Assembly: GCA_903813345.2 (NCBI GenBank)
Contig: CAIIXF020000005.1
Coordinates: forward strand, 38,815,375-38,879,374
DNA length: 64,000 nucleotides
Direction: 5' to 3'
DNA from: Owenia fusiformis
Lineage: Eukaryota > Annelida > Polychaeta > Sabellida > Oweniidae
In this document: positions 1 to 11,695 of the stretch, in pieces
How positions within the stretch are numbered: position 1 is the first letter of the stretch
Layout of the letters: the number at the start of each line of letters is the position of its first letter
Notes under the pieces: model-generated
What the model saw: only the letters and a program-made list of their open reading frames with translations
Told to the model about the DNA's origin: nothing
Databases searched by the model: none
Made by a program: the position numbers and the translations under genes

Positions 1-1130
1 TAATCTCAAATCTCGCAAATGCAAAAACCTCGAAAGGTGAACACCTAATCTTAACGCTTTAAGCCGGTCCCAATGGCATTCGGATTACACAGGTTTTACT
101 GTAGTTTTGAATCATGATGTAATAGGACAAGTTCTAAAGCAATGATGCATTCTATAATGTATCTGCAATTTGATGGGCAATTAATGGACATGTACATACT
201 ATACTCCCGATTAATTTCGCAAGTTTCAATTTTGCGAATTTTGAGAAAACACGATTTTACAGCTATCAAATTTCGCAAATTTCACAAAGTACACCTACTA
301 CTATGTCATCTTGGTCAACAACATGCATTAACCTCTATTACATCGTAATTTTTTTGTTTATTTGATCTAATAAGCAACTGTAACTGACATTGTTACTTAG
401 TTATCCCATTTATCGCCTAAAAACACTCGACAAAAATTTAAAAAAAACACGAAATGCAATGAAGTCCCAGGTAATCAAAAAATTCACAAATCCCCAGGGA
501 TTTATTTTACAATTTCGCAAATATTAATTTTACCACAATCGCGGAAAGCGCGAAACTAAATCGCACACGAAAAACACTGGGAGTACAGTAGATATTATCG
601 TATTAGAGGTTCAGGAACCTCTAGTCCCGAGACAGATACATTATATTGGCCTTAGGATAATCCCAATATGAAGAACAAACTAAATATAGGTTATCCTATT
701 TGCTGTTTGCACTATAGAATAGATTGTAGTTGATTGGGTTGTTTGAAAATCCTCCTATAACTTTCTGAATTCAGATAGTTTCTTCATTAAATAGAGCTGA
801 TAGTGTCTAAAAGATTTCATATTCTTTCAGCAATCTTTTCTTTTATACATACTAATCATAACAACATTTTTTCATTAAAATCATTTTTAAATTTTCCCAT
901 AGTGAGATATGATACAATCTGCCTACTCTGGCTACCCCCATTTGAAATTACATTTTACAATCCTGCTTTATAAACAAAAACACCTCCAAGTATGGGATAA
1001 GACATTTTGTATTATATATACTTTCTCATAGTGTACATCATATATTGTAAGTCTCTGTTTTACATCTGCTACGTGTTTGTACACAAAATGTTTTGCAGTG
1101 ATTGACATAATTTCCACTTGACCATCCACA
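1..1130. other. intergenic / LLPH 3' flank
   Basis: No coding region is recognisable here. The stretch is AT-rich and carries repeated TTTCGCAAA/TTTGCGAAA-type words at 200-300 and 480-570, which look like decayed dispersed repeat. The part next to 1130 probably includes the LLPH 3' UTR, but no clear polyadenylation signal could be assigned. Confidence 0.4.
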
Positions 1131-2306
1131 TCACCAGGCTTTACTCTTTTTAGTTTTCTTTTTAGATTTTCCTTTCATTTTTTTGATTTGTCTTTGATTC
1201 ATCCAGTTAGGATAGTTTCCATGTTCGTCTTTGAGAGTTTTTGGATGAAACTTGGCTGGTCCTTTGTTAGCTTCAATGGCTTCTGAAAAAGTGAATATAC
1301 AGCTCAATTAAATGGGGATGAATAGAAAGGGTATTCAATGTTTTTAAATACTGGTGGAATTTTACCATTTCAAAATTAGGGGTCAGACAGTTGATAGGAA
1401 CATTGACAGTTCATTCCGTTTGGAAAAATCGTTTGGTTCAGGCTTTAACCAAACAATATTTACTGTTCGTAAATGTAGATAATGTAGATTTTTTTTTTTT
1501 TTATTAAAATCAATGTAACATATTTACAGGTTGTAGTGGCTATGACCCCCAAGAGGGAGTATTAGGTGCAAAAAGATTGAAAAAGATGCCTGACGTTAAC
1601 ATCACTGGTGGTAAATAAAAATGCAAAAGCGATCATGCTCATTTTTTATTCTTTATCATAGCAGAATCCAATATGCGATAAGAACCGAAAATAACTGAAC
1701 TGAGGGAGTCAAAAACCAAACCAAATTTTGAAACTGTTTGACCCCTGCTTAAAATAATGTTTAATAAAGATCTTTTATCTCTTATCAATGAGGAAGCCAA
1801 GTGAGAGATTGAAAACTCAAACATAATGACCTACACGAGGTTTCAATCAGACAGTGAAAATAAAATCAAGCATATTTAATTACCTTGTCTTTTCTTTTGG
1901 TCTTCTTTAACTTTCTCAGCATCCACAACTATGAATAAATAAAAACAAATTAATGTGATTTGTGATTTTAATTGTGATTCTTCACAATGGCAGCTGTTGA
2001 CATTTTGAGTTTTTAACATTGGGACCAGATAAGTGTTCATATTGGGAGGTCTTCATATTAGAGAGGTGATTTGATGTACAGGTTTTTTGATACGAGAAAA
2101 TGGCAAATACAATTTAAATCTTAATTATTCAATGTTATTTTCTATTTCATTCTCTGACCTGTATACAGTTCCTTCATTTCCACATCCTGGTTCTTCTCTC
2201 CCAAACCCAACACTTTCTTCAGTTTGGCCAGTTCTTTTGGCTCATTCTTCTTCCTCTTCACAGCACGCATTTTCCTCCTGTGCTTGCTCCTTAGACTCTT
2301 TGCCAT
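1131..2306 (-). CDS. LLPH: LLP homolog (LLPH), three coding exons, complete
   Basis: Coding exons on the minus strand are 2306-2159, 1928-1884 and 1282-1131. All have GT/AG borders, the phases join (1 and 1), and they total 345 nt, encoding 114 aa plus stop. The product starts MAKSLRSKHRRKMRA and ends KKTKKSKAW. The basic N-terminus (MAKSLRSK, then KRKKNEPKEL), the central FHPKTLKDEHGNYPNWMNQR block and the C-terminal lysine tail ending AW are the hallmarks of LLPH/learning-associated protein, a small nucleolar RNA-binding protein linked to 60S ribosome biogenesis. The length is slightly below the human protein (129 aa). The start is the first ATG of the spliced message, five bases into the second exon (acceptor CAG at 2313-2312). 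The first exon is noncoding and lies at about 2570-2640. No damage is seen. Identification rests on motif recognition and a clean exon join. Confidence 0.93.
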
Positions 2307-2345
2307 GATCTCTGTAAGTATATAAAAAGAAACGCTAGTCAATAT

Positions 2346-3526
2346 TTATCCCGTGCCAGGACTATAGTCCTGCGAACGTCTTATTCTTTTACCTGTACGA
2401 TTACAACATGGGAGAATTTTCTACGCTTCTTACACTTAAAGTGGGAATATCGATTGCCGAGTCGTATCCAATGATCCTCGGCCTATCGTAAAATGAAAGC
2501 TTTGAATATGTTGTTGCCTTTAAAAATGTATCTATTTTCCATGTATGCTACTAGAATTTGTGCACATACCTTATAACGATCGATAATGGCAAAGGAAAAT
2601 CCTCTAATTCTTCGTCATAATTTCTCCTTCGACGTCCGCCATTTTTTATTAAACCGGAAGTTTGTTCTCTGACGTCCGCGCAATGTTTTTTCACTTTTAT
2701 TTCAGATTACGCTTTGGATTCAACATTTAATGCTTTCTAATATTAATTAAGTGTTTTCTATCAGAAAGATTTCATAAAAAGACTCACACTATCAGAGATT
2801 TTATCGATTCGAGCAGCCAGAAAAATTAGTTTCAATTTCACCCGCTAGGTGTTTCGACGTCCGTCGACTTGGAAAGAATTTGAAAAATCTATGAGTGGGA
2901 CTCCTTGTATGGAATTGTAGATTCTAAACGATTTGCCAGTTCTACTGGTTGATGAATATTGCCATATGCATACATTTTTATAAAATAGGAATAAGGAAGA
3001 AGATGTTGGACCAAACTTCACCCCGATAGCTCAGAAAAGGTAAAATTTCTCCATTTTTCTCTCCACAGACCTTAGAGCCGCTTTAAGATACCTATTTCAA
3101 TAGATTCCTTGGTATTTTAGCATTCTTTTCGTGTAGTTGTCTGGGTTTATCGGCAGAACAAAGAAATTTTCGTTTTTGATCGCAATATTTGCGTGTAATA
3201 TTTAACTTATTTCAACCGTCGAATTCTTCCATTTATTGGTTATCCGGGCCACTTCTGGGTCAGTCAAACGGGGAATCCCCTTTTAAATCCAACCGCCATC
3301 TTGGAAAGTGATGGAATATCTCTCGATGAAAAAGAAAATGTTCCCATTCTGCCGATATACCCAAACAATTGTGGATTCAACTACACGAAAAGAATGCTAA
3401 AATACCCAGGAATCTATTGAAGTAGGTATCTTAAGTGTAAGGGGTGTAGATAATTCTCCCAAGTTGTAATCGTACAGGCAAAAGAATGCACTCGTTACAG
3501 GACTATAGTCTTGGTATGGGATAAGT
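2346..3526. mobile_element. interrupted inverted-repeat (foldback) element around LLPH exon 1
   Basis: The right arm (about 3377-3526) is contiguous and pairs with a left arm split in two: 2346-2440 pairs with 3431-3526, and 3082-3145 pairs with 3377-3434. An inner part, 3150-3175, pairs with 3329-3368. The words GGACTATAGTC, TGTACGATTACAAC and TAGCATTCTTTTCGTGTAGTT recur in opposite orientation. About 640 bp, including the LLPH promoter and exon 1, sits between the two left-arm pieces, bordered by TTAA at 2436-2439 and 3083-3086. No transposase is present. Confidence 0.6.
2570..2690 (-). promoter_or_regulatory. LLPH: LLPH noncoding exon 1 and promoter region
   Basis: A 5' UTR exon ends at 2570 with donor GTATGTGC (minus strand) and splices to the acceptor at 2312-2313. 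Around 2636-2646 the minus strand reads AAAATGGCGGAC, a YY1-type motif. At about 2656-2663 an ACCGGAAG reads on the plus strand, an ETS/GABP-type motif. YY1 and ETS sites at the start site are typical of TATA-less promoters of translation and housekeeping genes. The transcription start itself is inferred. Confidence 0.55.
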
Positions 3527-3956
3527 CAGTATCATTTAGCGTCAGTTATATGTGCCGCACGACTGCCAATTCTGGATAATCATGATGGAAATGTATTGTT
3601 GAAAAATATCAATAGAATATTTAATATTTTTTCTAAAAATATTTTTATGACCTCTTTCGTGTCTTGATCTTTACTTTGAGGTAAGGGTCAGAAGTTCAAT
3701 AAATATTCCTCAAGATGAGACATTGAATCTTGTTTTTGGTTGAAGTGTTTCCAAATATCATTGTAGTGCTGACGTCACATTTATGAAATCACGGAAGCAC
3801 ATGCAGATTTGGACAGATACACTCCCGCCATGTAAAATTCATCATTTTGGCCTCTTGCCACCACAGGATTGCTTGCATATTGTTGATTAGTGATCAGAAA
3901 GGTAAAAATAATGAGACACTTGAATAAGGTATTTGTATCATAATTTGTAACAAATC

Positions 3957-4235
3957 CTCAAAAACATTCCAAAGAAGGATACAGTGGTATTAACAGACAG
4001 ATCGGCATTAGGCAACCCAGGGCCTGTGGGTTCAGCAGCCATAATATACCTGGAAGGTCTATTAACAGATCCAATTCGTCTGAACAAACCTGTATCAGCA
4101 AAGGGTAATAACTTCTTAGCCAAAGTCTATGCTCTGCTACTTGGGTTGGAATTTTTACAAGCAGCTAGCACTAGCCAGAATATCTGGTTATTTTGTGACA
4201 GCCAACTGGCAATTACCTCAGCTTTTCATTGTGTT
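3957..4235 (+). pseudogene. RNase H domain fragment of a non-LTR retrotransposon
   Basis: The translation includes VVLTDRSALGNPGPVGSAA, then LAKVYALLLGLEFLQ and IWLFCDSQLAIT. This is the RNase H fold found at the C-terminus of many LINE polyproteins (usual forms TDGSALGNPGP, AELYAL.LGLE and .SDSQ.AI). The first and third catalytic Asp positions are present. The glycine after the first Asp is Arg, and the second acidic residue (normally Glu in AELYA) is Lys. There is no reverse transcriptase upstream and the frame ends soon after. It reads as a decayed, 5'-truncated fragment with no gene function. Confidence 0.75.
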
Positions 4236-4620
4236 TGAAGTTAAAAGTCAAAGTTCAAAAATTTGCATATCTTATTTGGATCTTGTGAACTCAAACGTCC
4301 TTGACCTACTCATGAACTCTTGACTTGTATGACTCTGATCGCATCGGCATGTATGTATTGCTGTACCAATTATCTATCAAATGATGTACTTCATTGTTGT
4401 TTTGAGATGACAAGGAATTTTTTATTTGATTTAACAGTTGGTGCTTATTACAGGTTAAAGACCCCTTCCCTGGGTTTCAAGGTTTTTTTGTTTGTTTGTT
4501 CCAGGTGAACATCCTTGTAATAAACAGAAATTTATGTGCACAAAATATTGCCGAGATTTCCATGCAAAGGGTATCAATCATAACAGACCGAATATTATAT
4601 TCTGTCTGTTGGATACATAC

Positions 4621-6166
4621 TAAGATTTTCGACATCTAAAATGTCACTCGACTTTTTTTGTGATTTTGAATCACAGAAAGCATTCTGAAGTTTCAAATTG
4701 GCGCCACGTTTAATTTTTTGCATCCGCCTAATGTATACCACTTACCTTTCATTGATTCTTTCATAAGTTTCGTCATAAACCCAGTTTGACCAGAAGTATC
4801 TTTGTTGCCGCTCGATTTTTAAAAAAAATGTCCCTTTTCTAATCACCCGGATGTGCGGTTTACTTGGACTCGCCCAAAACGAGGGGTGTCAAATGCAAGA
4901 TGGTAGAGATGCAGACATGTTGCCACTCTCAGAGAATCTATTCCATAATTTCAACATTACTACGCGGTTTTACAAGCGAAAAGGATAAGGGCAGGTTGTA
5001 TATAGGACTGGACAAGATGAAAATAAATATTCTCAATAGATGACACCCCTTTCGAAATAAGATGAACTGAACCTATCACGTCACCGATTTCTTAGAAGAA
5101 ATTACGTCAGAAAAACAAAAGCTCCCTAGAGAATTTTCACTTGAAATGTTGAAAAGCAAGCCCAGTTTTCTATAGGAATATATGGTAATTAATAGTTACT
5201 TGTACAATATTACCGAGTTCGATGGTGCATAAGTTAGGCGGTGGATCATTTTGTAAAATTGTTTTCATGTCCTGAGTTCGTCGCTAACATGCTAAATATA
5301 AGAGTTAGCTGACGTTTGGGAGTCTGACTTACCTTCTAAAGGTTAGAACCCGAATCTTAATGAAACCATATCACCTTTTGCCTTTGTTCCGTCAACCATG
5401 GAGCATTTGTCACAACATCCAAGAGGTAAAAATGAATGATTTCCTCGTAAGTTCCGGAAGTTTCAATACGAAAAATTACCGAACATATGTGAAAACCGAA
5501 TATTTGTTCGTTGTTTTCACGATTTACAGGTTCGTTTGTTCTCTAATGTTTTGGTCTAAATTATAAAGCATCACCAACAGGTCTTACTCTATTAATCGAC
5601 TAATACAGCAGATGGCTCATATTTCTACATAGCATTTCGTTCAGACCAATAGTGGGAGTGTAGATCACGCAGTTTCGTTCATTGCGTACTTCACTTGAAA
5701 TTGGTAATTTTAAATATTGGCTACTTCACTTAGCTTGGCGGATGTAGAACATTGCTTAATATTCTTTTAATTTTCACACCACACATGCTTGGTTGACACG
5801 TCAACAAAGTAAAGTTCAAGGGTCAATGCGTTATTTCGTGATAACTACAACGCCTCCCCGGAAGTCAACATTGATGAAAAATGAAAAAGTCGGAAAAGCA
5901 TTTACACTAATTTCTATCAAATGCTGTGTTTATGCATCATCATCGACGCAACAAAGGTGATATGGTTTCATTAAGATTCGGGTTCTCACCTTTAGAAGGT
6001 AAGTCAGACTCCCAAACGTCAGCTAACTCTTATATTTAGCATGTGAGCGACGAACTCAGGCCATGAAAAAAATTCTAAGTACGACAACGTGAATCCACGC
6101 GACTGTTACTTTTTGGAAGGTTTTTTGCAAAAAAGTCGAGTGACTTTTTAGATGTCGAAAATCTTA
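4621..6166. mobile_element. foldback DNA element, 1.55 kb
   Basis: The outer terminal inverted repeat starts TAAGATTTTCGACATCTAAA at 4621 and has its complement ending at 6166, about 40 bp with few mismatches. A second inner inverted repeat of about 120 bp pairs 5263-5386 with 5947-6067 (AGTTAGCTGACGTTTGGGAG on the left) at more than 90 percent identity by eye. The 560-bp loop and the interval 4665-5262 have no recognisable transposase. The target duplication is unclear. Confidence 0.65.
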
Positions 6167-7290
6167 GGTATCTATGGTCATAACGTTCTGAAAAAATATC
6201 TAAATTAAATATTACATTTATGGGCGATAATAGGGATATATTTACTAAAATGAAGATTTGAAGATATAATATATCAATACCTTACAAATTGGGCCTTCAT
6301 TTTGAATTTCACATGTTATTTATAATAATTATTACTTACATTTCGTTGAGATAACGTCTACGTCTTCAATATTTCGACTTTAAGATTATGTGTTCACACG
6401 TTTTTCACTTCCGTGAGTAGACTACACAAAAACTTGTGACGTACTTCGCACCGGAAACACACACCCGGAAATCTGAAAAACAAAAATTTAAAAAGTTTGG
6501 TAAGTTGTCTTCTATTTTTATGTTATTTCAACTTTGTGCTTCATATATGGTAAGTAAAATTCGTTGGTAATAACTAGAACTAGTTGTCGTTTGTATTCAG
6601 TTCCACGGTTCGGACTGCATCACTCTACATATGTTCACAATTCACGCAATCAATGCACCGAAATAGATTTCTCTCATAAAAGAAGCCCCCCCCCCCCCCC
6701 TTATGTTATACACAGGCCCCAGTATCCCAACACTGAAAGCAAAGGAAAGCAGATCTTCTTATTAGTCGTTCAGAAATATTTTAAAGGGCTTAAGGGCTTT
6801 AGAACGTTCTAATCCGACTGTTAAAAGGTGGCGATACTGGTGCCTGTGATGTTATATACAGATTATGTTTTGATCATAGTTCTGTGGCTGACCGACATTT
6901 CTACCATCAAGTTAATATTCCATTACATGGTCAAAATAGTAAATTCCCCTCAGCTTTCACACGCTCATGGAGATTAATATCTATAATGCAAGACTTATGC
7001 CAGGCACAACCTTCACCATGTTATTAGTGTTTTTAGTTTCATAATGATCCTGCCATGACTATGGTTGTGTTATCGTGAAAACCTGGTATAACCGTGACAA
7101 TGCTATATTATATTGCAAGGACTCGTGACCAGTCCGTGGTTGGTTAAAGATTGATATGACCGTGACATTGCTTTATTATATTGCAAGGCAAGTGTGCAGA
7201 AATAATTGCACACTGAAAATTGCACCCACCTGAAAAAAATCCTAAGGAGATCACTGACTTTAACATTGATATTCAAAGATTAGAGTGGTG
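6167..7290. other. intergenic, no gene recognised
   Basis: This is AT-rich DNA with a run of 18 C at about 6686-6703. There is a roughly twofold direct repeat, ATGACCGTGACA(A/T)TGCT...TATATTGCAAGG, at about 7086-7125 and 7155-7188. No coding exon with plausible splice sites was seen. Confidence 0.4.
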
Positions 7291-7301
7291 CATTTTGGGG
7301 T

Positions 7302-8550
7302 AAAGATTAAAAGGTGGATTGGATCGAGTGGATTGGATTCATGTAAAAGGTGGATTGGATTGGCTATCTTCAAAATATGGATTTTCCTTTAAAAAAATTC
7401 TATTGATCTCCCTCTAGGAAGATTGGTGCTCTCTTCACTTGCACAATGTCAAATAATAGATGTAATATTATTTTGCTTGGGTGGGCTAGAAGGATGACCT
7501 GGTTCCCGCTTTCTGATATACGATCTTATTCATTCCAAGTGTAATTTGAGACATTTCATAAATCATAAGTCAGACTGGTTTGAAGATCCATATCATCCGT
7601 TTTCAATCCAAACTGAACGTGCCAGAAATGCTTTGTGAACATTCACACATCAATTTGAATGACAGGTTTTCTTTTTCTAAAGATCTATGTCTTACAAAAG
7701 TTGATTTACAAGGAAAGCAGTTAAATTCTTAAAGGAATATTCCTTGCCATACCCTTTCTCTCTTGATATGGTAGCTATAATCATATATATATAGTTTCCA
7801 TATTTAGCAAAACATGGGAAAATGTTTTAATATGGTCAATATTGATCATTTAAAAATCTAATGCTTATTTACAGTGAGCTGCCATCTTTTAAGATTTCTT
7901 GCAGGAAGTGATGTCATCAACTCTCAACTTCTATAACCTTGCCCATAACAGTATAGGAAAGTAGCACAAAATCACTTCTAGACAAGTGATCATTACTTTC
8001 TGTCCGAAGATATTATCAGGGCTTGTCAACTTAGAATAAAAGAAGAGATTTTCAGAAGGATTAAATAAGATACAAAGTTGAAAAAGAATATTTAGCTGGT
8101 TTTGTAATTCTTAATAGCTCCTCACCTAATGCTATATGCAAAGTTGAGAGTCGATTACATCACTTCCTGTGTGAAATTTTAAAAGATGGCAGCTTACTGG
8201 AATTGAGCATCACATTTCTAAGTGATCAAATTTGACCATATCAAAATATTTTTGCGTGTTTTGCTAAACATGGCAAGCATATATATGGTTATAGCTACCA
8301 TATGAGGAGAGAGATGGTTTGGCAAGGAATATTCCTTTAAGAGTGTCCATGAACTAATTGGAGTATGTATTTGTCATTGCTTTGTTCTGATTTCTCAAAA
8401 GGGACCTGTAATACTGTAGAGGGAAATTGTTAAGAGGGAGATCAACAGAATTATTTTTATAAGAAATTCGACATTTTGAAGATTCCCGATCCAATCCACC
8501 TTTTACATGAATCCAATCCACTCGATCCAATCCACCTTTTAATCTCTACC
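7302..8550. mobile_element. long-TIR foldback element with ~10-bp target duplication
   Basis: The ends are inverted repeats: AAAAGGTGGATTGGATCGAG from about 7309 and its complement ending at about 8542, and the match runs for about 110-170 bp. A second inner pair, 7735-7925 against 8125-8345, carries GATGGTAGCTATA-type words and GATGGCAGC/GCTGCCATC. The direct repeat CATTTTGGGG flanks the element at 7291-7300 and 8551-8560. Long TIRs with a 9-11 bp duplication are the pattern of Mutator-like elements. No transposase is present, so it is a non-autonomous copy. Confidence 0.7.
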
Positions 8551-9010
8551 CATTTTGGGGTTCAGCCTGTACACATACTTGCCAGTTTTAAATGATTTAT
8601 AATTACCCATATCGCACTATTCACATTGATTAGCTACTGTTTCATAATAAATAGATCTCAATAATTAAAAACTATGCAGTAACATTCTTATTAATAATTT
8701 TATTTCAATGACTTTTTCCAATAGTTTGCCCTTTATTGACTTTGTAAGATTCATACATTTGCCCTTGAAAGTTTTGGAGTCTGTAGTGTTAATAGGAAAA
8801 TAGGTAAATCAGCTGCACAAAGTCAGCTACAGTAGTTGTAAAAATAGAAACTGTGATTGTAATTTGAAAACATAAAGTGCAACTTGTGAGTATATTTTTC
8901 TTAAAATTAAGTCAATTTACAAGATTTCTTGAATATTTTTACATGTACATACTTATTCCATTGTTAAATCAAAATAACATTAGCGACATTACTTGAGTAC
9001 TTTTATGTTG

Positions 9011-9240
9011 AGTAGACAATGCACAACTTGAGAGAACATATGGTGGAACTTGAGTATATGTGGTGCAACTTGAGTATATATGTTTCAACTTGAGTACATT
9101 TTGTGCAGCTTGAGTACATGTGGTACAATTTGAGTGTATATGGTGCAACTTGAGTATTTATGTTCCAACTTGAGTACATTTTGTGCAGCTTGAGTACATA
9201 TGGTACAATTTGAGTGTATATGGTGCAACTTGAGTATATA
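9011..9240. repeat. ~20-bp tandem repeat (CAACTTGAGTA type), left part
   Basis: Imperfect ~20-bp monomers built on GGTGCAACTTGAGTATAT repeat about ten times. Five-monomer blocks (~100 bp) recur twice, so there is a weak higher-order structure. The array stops exactly where a mariner end begins and resumes at 10332. Confidence 0.8.
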
Positions 9241-10312
9241 CGAGGAGTGATTCAAAAGTAATAGTCAAAATTTAATAGGCATGCTTACTCTCATCCAATT
9301 TGTATGAAATTTGGTACAAAGGAAGATCAATCAATTATCTATAAGGTTTTAAAACTGTGTTACATAGATCGAAATTCATTTCAAGATATGACAAATCTCC
9401 CGCATTAGGGTGCATATACACCGAATTGACTTTTTAAGCATATTGATATCATAATATTATTATGAACAGGTAGCCAGTGAAATACATATTTCAATATTTG
9501 ATGATGGTAGACCATTTATGTTAAACTATAATCCACATCATTCCTGATCATCCTGATCATCCATCTTTATGTATCATCTGTAATGGCACTTATATTTCCT
9601 TCAGTGTCCATCATGATCTACTGACCACATTTAAGCTTCTACAAGAATTGATATTGTTATCAGGGTGGCCAGTCTGTGGTTTTCCAGATCACTGAAAATC
9701 CAGGACCCTCTCGCTTCCTCCACTGCAGTGCTTGTATATGTACCATCTCTAAATAGTTTGCCTTGACATGGCCTTGTCTCCATATGTGTCTTTGATTTTC
9801 CTGACAATAGTCTGACTTGTGTCTCCAGTTGCTACCAATTATATGATAACAATTCTTTTTTAACTTCATTTTGTTGTAAAGGGGACAATTCTTGGATGTG
9901 TGTGAATCTTAAATTCTGACTCACTTTCCGACTCTCTTTGACTCACTTTTCTATAAACATTTTATTGGGATGTTATGACACAATGGGCTGCTGTATTAAG
10001 AACTCACCAGCATACAAAGGGACAAGTGAGTGTTCTTTGACAATGATTGGATAAGCATTTTATAGATCCAACAAGTGTGCTGAGTCATTAACATGAAATC
10101 AAACAGAAATGACAAAAATATTCAATATACTTCAAAAGCCCATTCTTACTCTAGTTACTATGGTTACACATAGCTGAAACAACATTTAATGCAGTTAAAT
10201 AAGACTTTGAAACTTAATAGATAATTGAATGTTCTAATGTCTGTAAAAGAGTTACACTGATTGGGTAATGATTAGTACCATATGTACTCATGCTTCACAA
10301 AATGTACTCGTA
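9241..10312 (-). mobile_element. degenerate mariner-like element inserted in the tandem array
   Basis: The left end is CGAGGAGTGATTCAAAAGTA, a mariner-type terminal repeat next to TA. A degraded right end (…ACTCG before TATA) is at about 10312. Internally, TCAATTATCTAT at about 9332 has its complement at about 10220. On the minus strand, about 9830-9655, the frame reads TIVRKIKDTYGDKAMSRQTI, stop, RWY…SGKPQTGHP. This is the N-terminal helix-turn-helix region of a mariner transposase (usual YGDKA.SR..V..WY.RF..GR…GRP), with two in-frame stops and no catalytic domain. Confidence 0.7.
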
Positions 10313-10331
10313 TATGATTGATTATGTTGTT

Positions 10332-10490
10332 TGAACTTGAGTATATGGTGCAACTTGATTATATATGGTGCAATTTAGGTACATATTGTGCAGCTTGAGT
10401 TTATAAGGGGCAACTTGAGTATATGGTACAACTTGATTATATATGTTTCAACTTGAGTACTTATTGGGCAGTATTGGTACTATTTGAGTA
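10332..10490. repeat. ~20-bp tandem repeat (CAACTTGAGTA type), right part
   Basis: About seven more monomers (AACTTGAGTATATGGTGC and variants) of the array seen at 9011-9240 continue directly after the mariner remnant. Confidence 0.75.
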
Positions 10491-11075
10491 CAGTACATAG
10501 GAAAACTTATACAAGCGAATCCTGTTCGGATGGACCTATTTACATTGTGGGGCATTCCCATTCCTGAGGTTCTGATGACATGAGAGTCAATGGAATATTA
10601 TATATATATTATTATATCTAAAAATGGTATGCTATACTGAAAAAGGAAACACTCATATTTGCAGAATAAACTACCAATATGGACCCCCTAAAATAGATAT
10701 GGCAATAGACTAGATGCGAATAGAAATAATCTTGATTTACGTCATTAAATATTCAAAATTCAGTCAAAGTGATGTCATATTTGAAATCTACATGTAAAAG
10801 TACATCTAGAAAAATGGTTTCGAAACTTGTTTATCAACTTTGAAAATTTAATTTTTTTTGAAAATGTAACTTCTAGCTCGGGTTGATTCCTCATAGACCC
10901 CATGCTACAAAATCACAAAAAGTGAAATATCTTTTCTTGTATTGGACAGATAACATTTTCTTTTACTGGACATATTTTAATTTGCATAACTATTAGATGC
11001 ATAAGGGTTATACAAAAATTGAACCACCAAAACAGATGTAATTTAAGTTAAAGGGAACTTTCTACTATACCCGCC

Positions 11076-11115
11076 ATGTTATCTGACCCGAACGAGCCAC
11101 CTGGTGACGAAACTG
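11076..11115 (+). other. SFXN2: candidate 5' coding exon of SFXN2
   Basis: An ATG at 11076 opens 13 codons plus one base (MLSDPNEPPGDET + G) up to a donor, G|GTAACT, at 11116. Spliced to the acceptor TTTTTCAG at 11681-11684 it continues in frame as V-S-S-T and then the conserved [11 protein letters not shown] start. It would add 17-18 residues. Other sideroflexin-2 proteins lack such an extension, and the first ATG of a noncoding leader is an equal possibility. Confidence 0.35.
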
Positions 11116-11695
11116 GTAACTACTTACTCGCATCTGCGTTATTGTTTTAGATTGATGGATGTGTTCATTTGTTTAAAAAGTGTAGACAGGTGCAAATGAA
11201 TGAGTAGGTGATTCCATATGGTTACCATGTGAGCCAAAAAAGTTGTAAAAATGTGTATATTACTTAATTGAATTAGCACTTAATAAGACATAAAGGATAT
11301 GCTGGTGGCGAATGACCTGGTATAAATTTAAAACATATGTACATTGAGTCAATAATCAAGACACAGGATACATTTGATAATTTACCTTTGAATGATTCTG
11401 AGTCTTTGATAATTTAGTAAAACAACATAATTTTAACTGCGAAGGAATATATAAGGAGAATGTGATATTAAGGGATGCACAAACTGGAAAACCAGGCTTA
11501 ATGCAGATGCAAACATACATAAACAATGCCTCCGTTTATTTACATGTTTTGGATGTCGGAAACTACATCAATTAAACAAAGTACATATACAAAAATTGTT
11601 AATTGGATAGGTATATATTTTATTACAGTCAAAATTCTAAGATCGCTTTTATATTTGTTTCCCTTATGTTTTCTGATTTTTCAGTAAGCAGTACC

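Noticed and set aside
2087-2308. 73-aa plus-strand ORF
   Set aside because: Antisense to LLPH coding exon 1, which has a clear family match on the minus strand.
6686-6703. C18 tract (and G runs near 26820 and 55786)
   Set aside because: Simple homopolymers; no repeated G-tract pattern supporting a defined quadruplex element.
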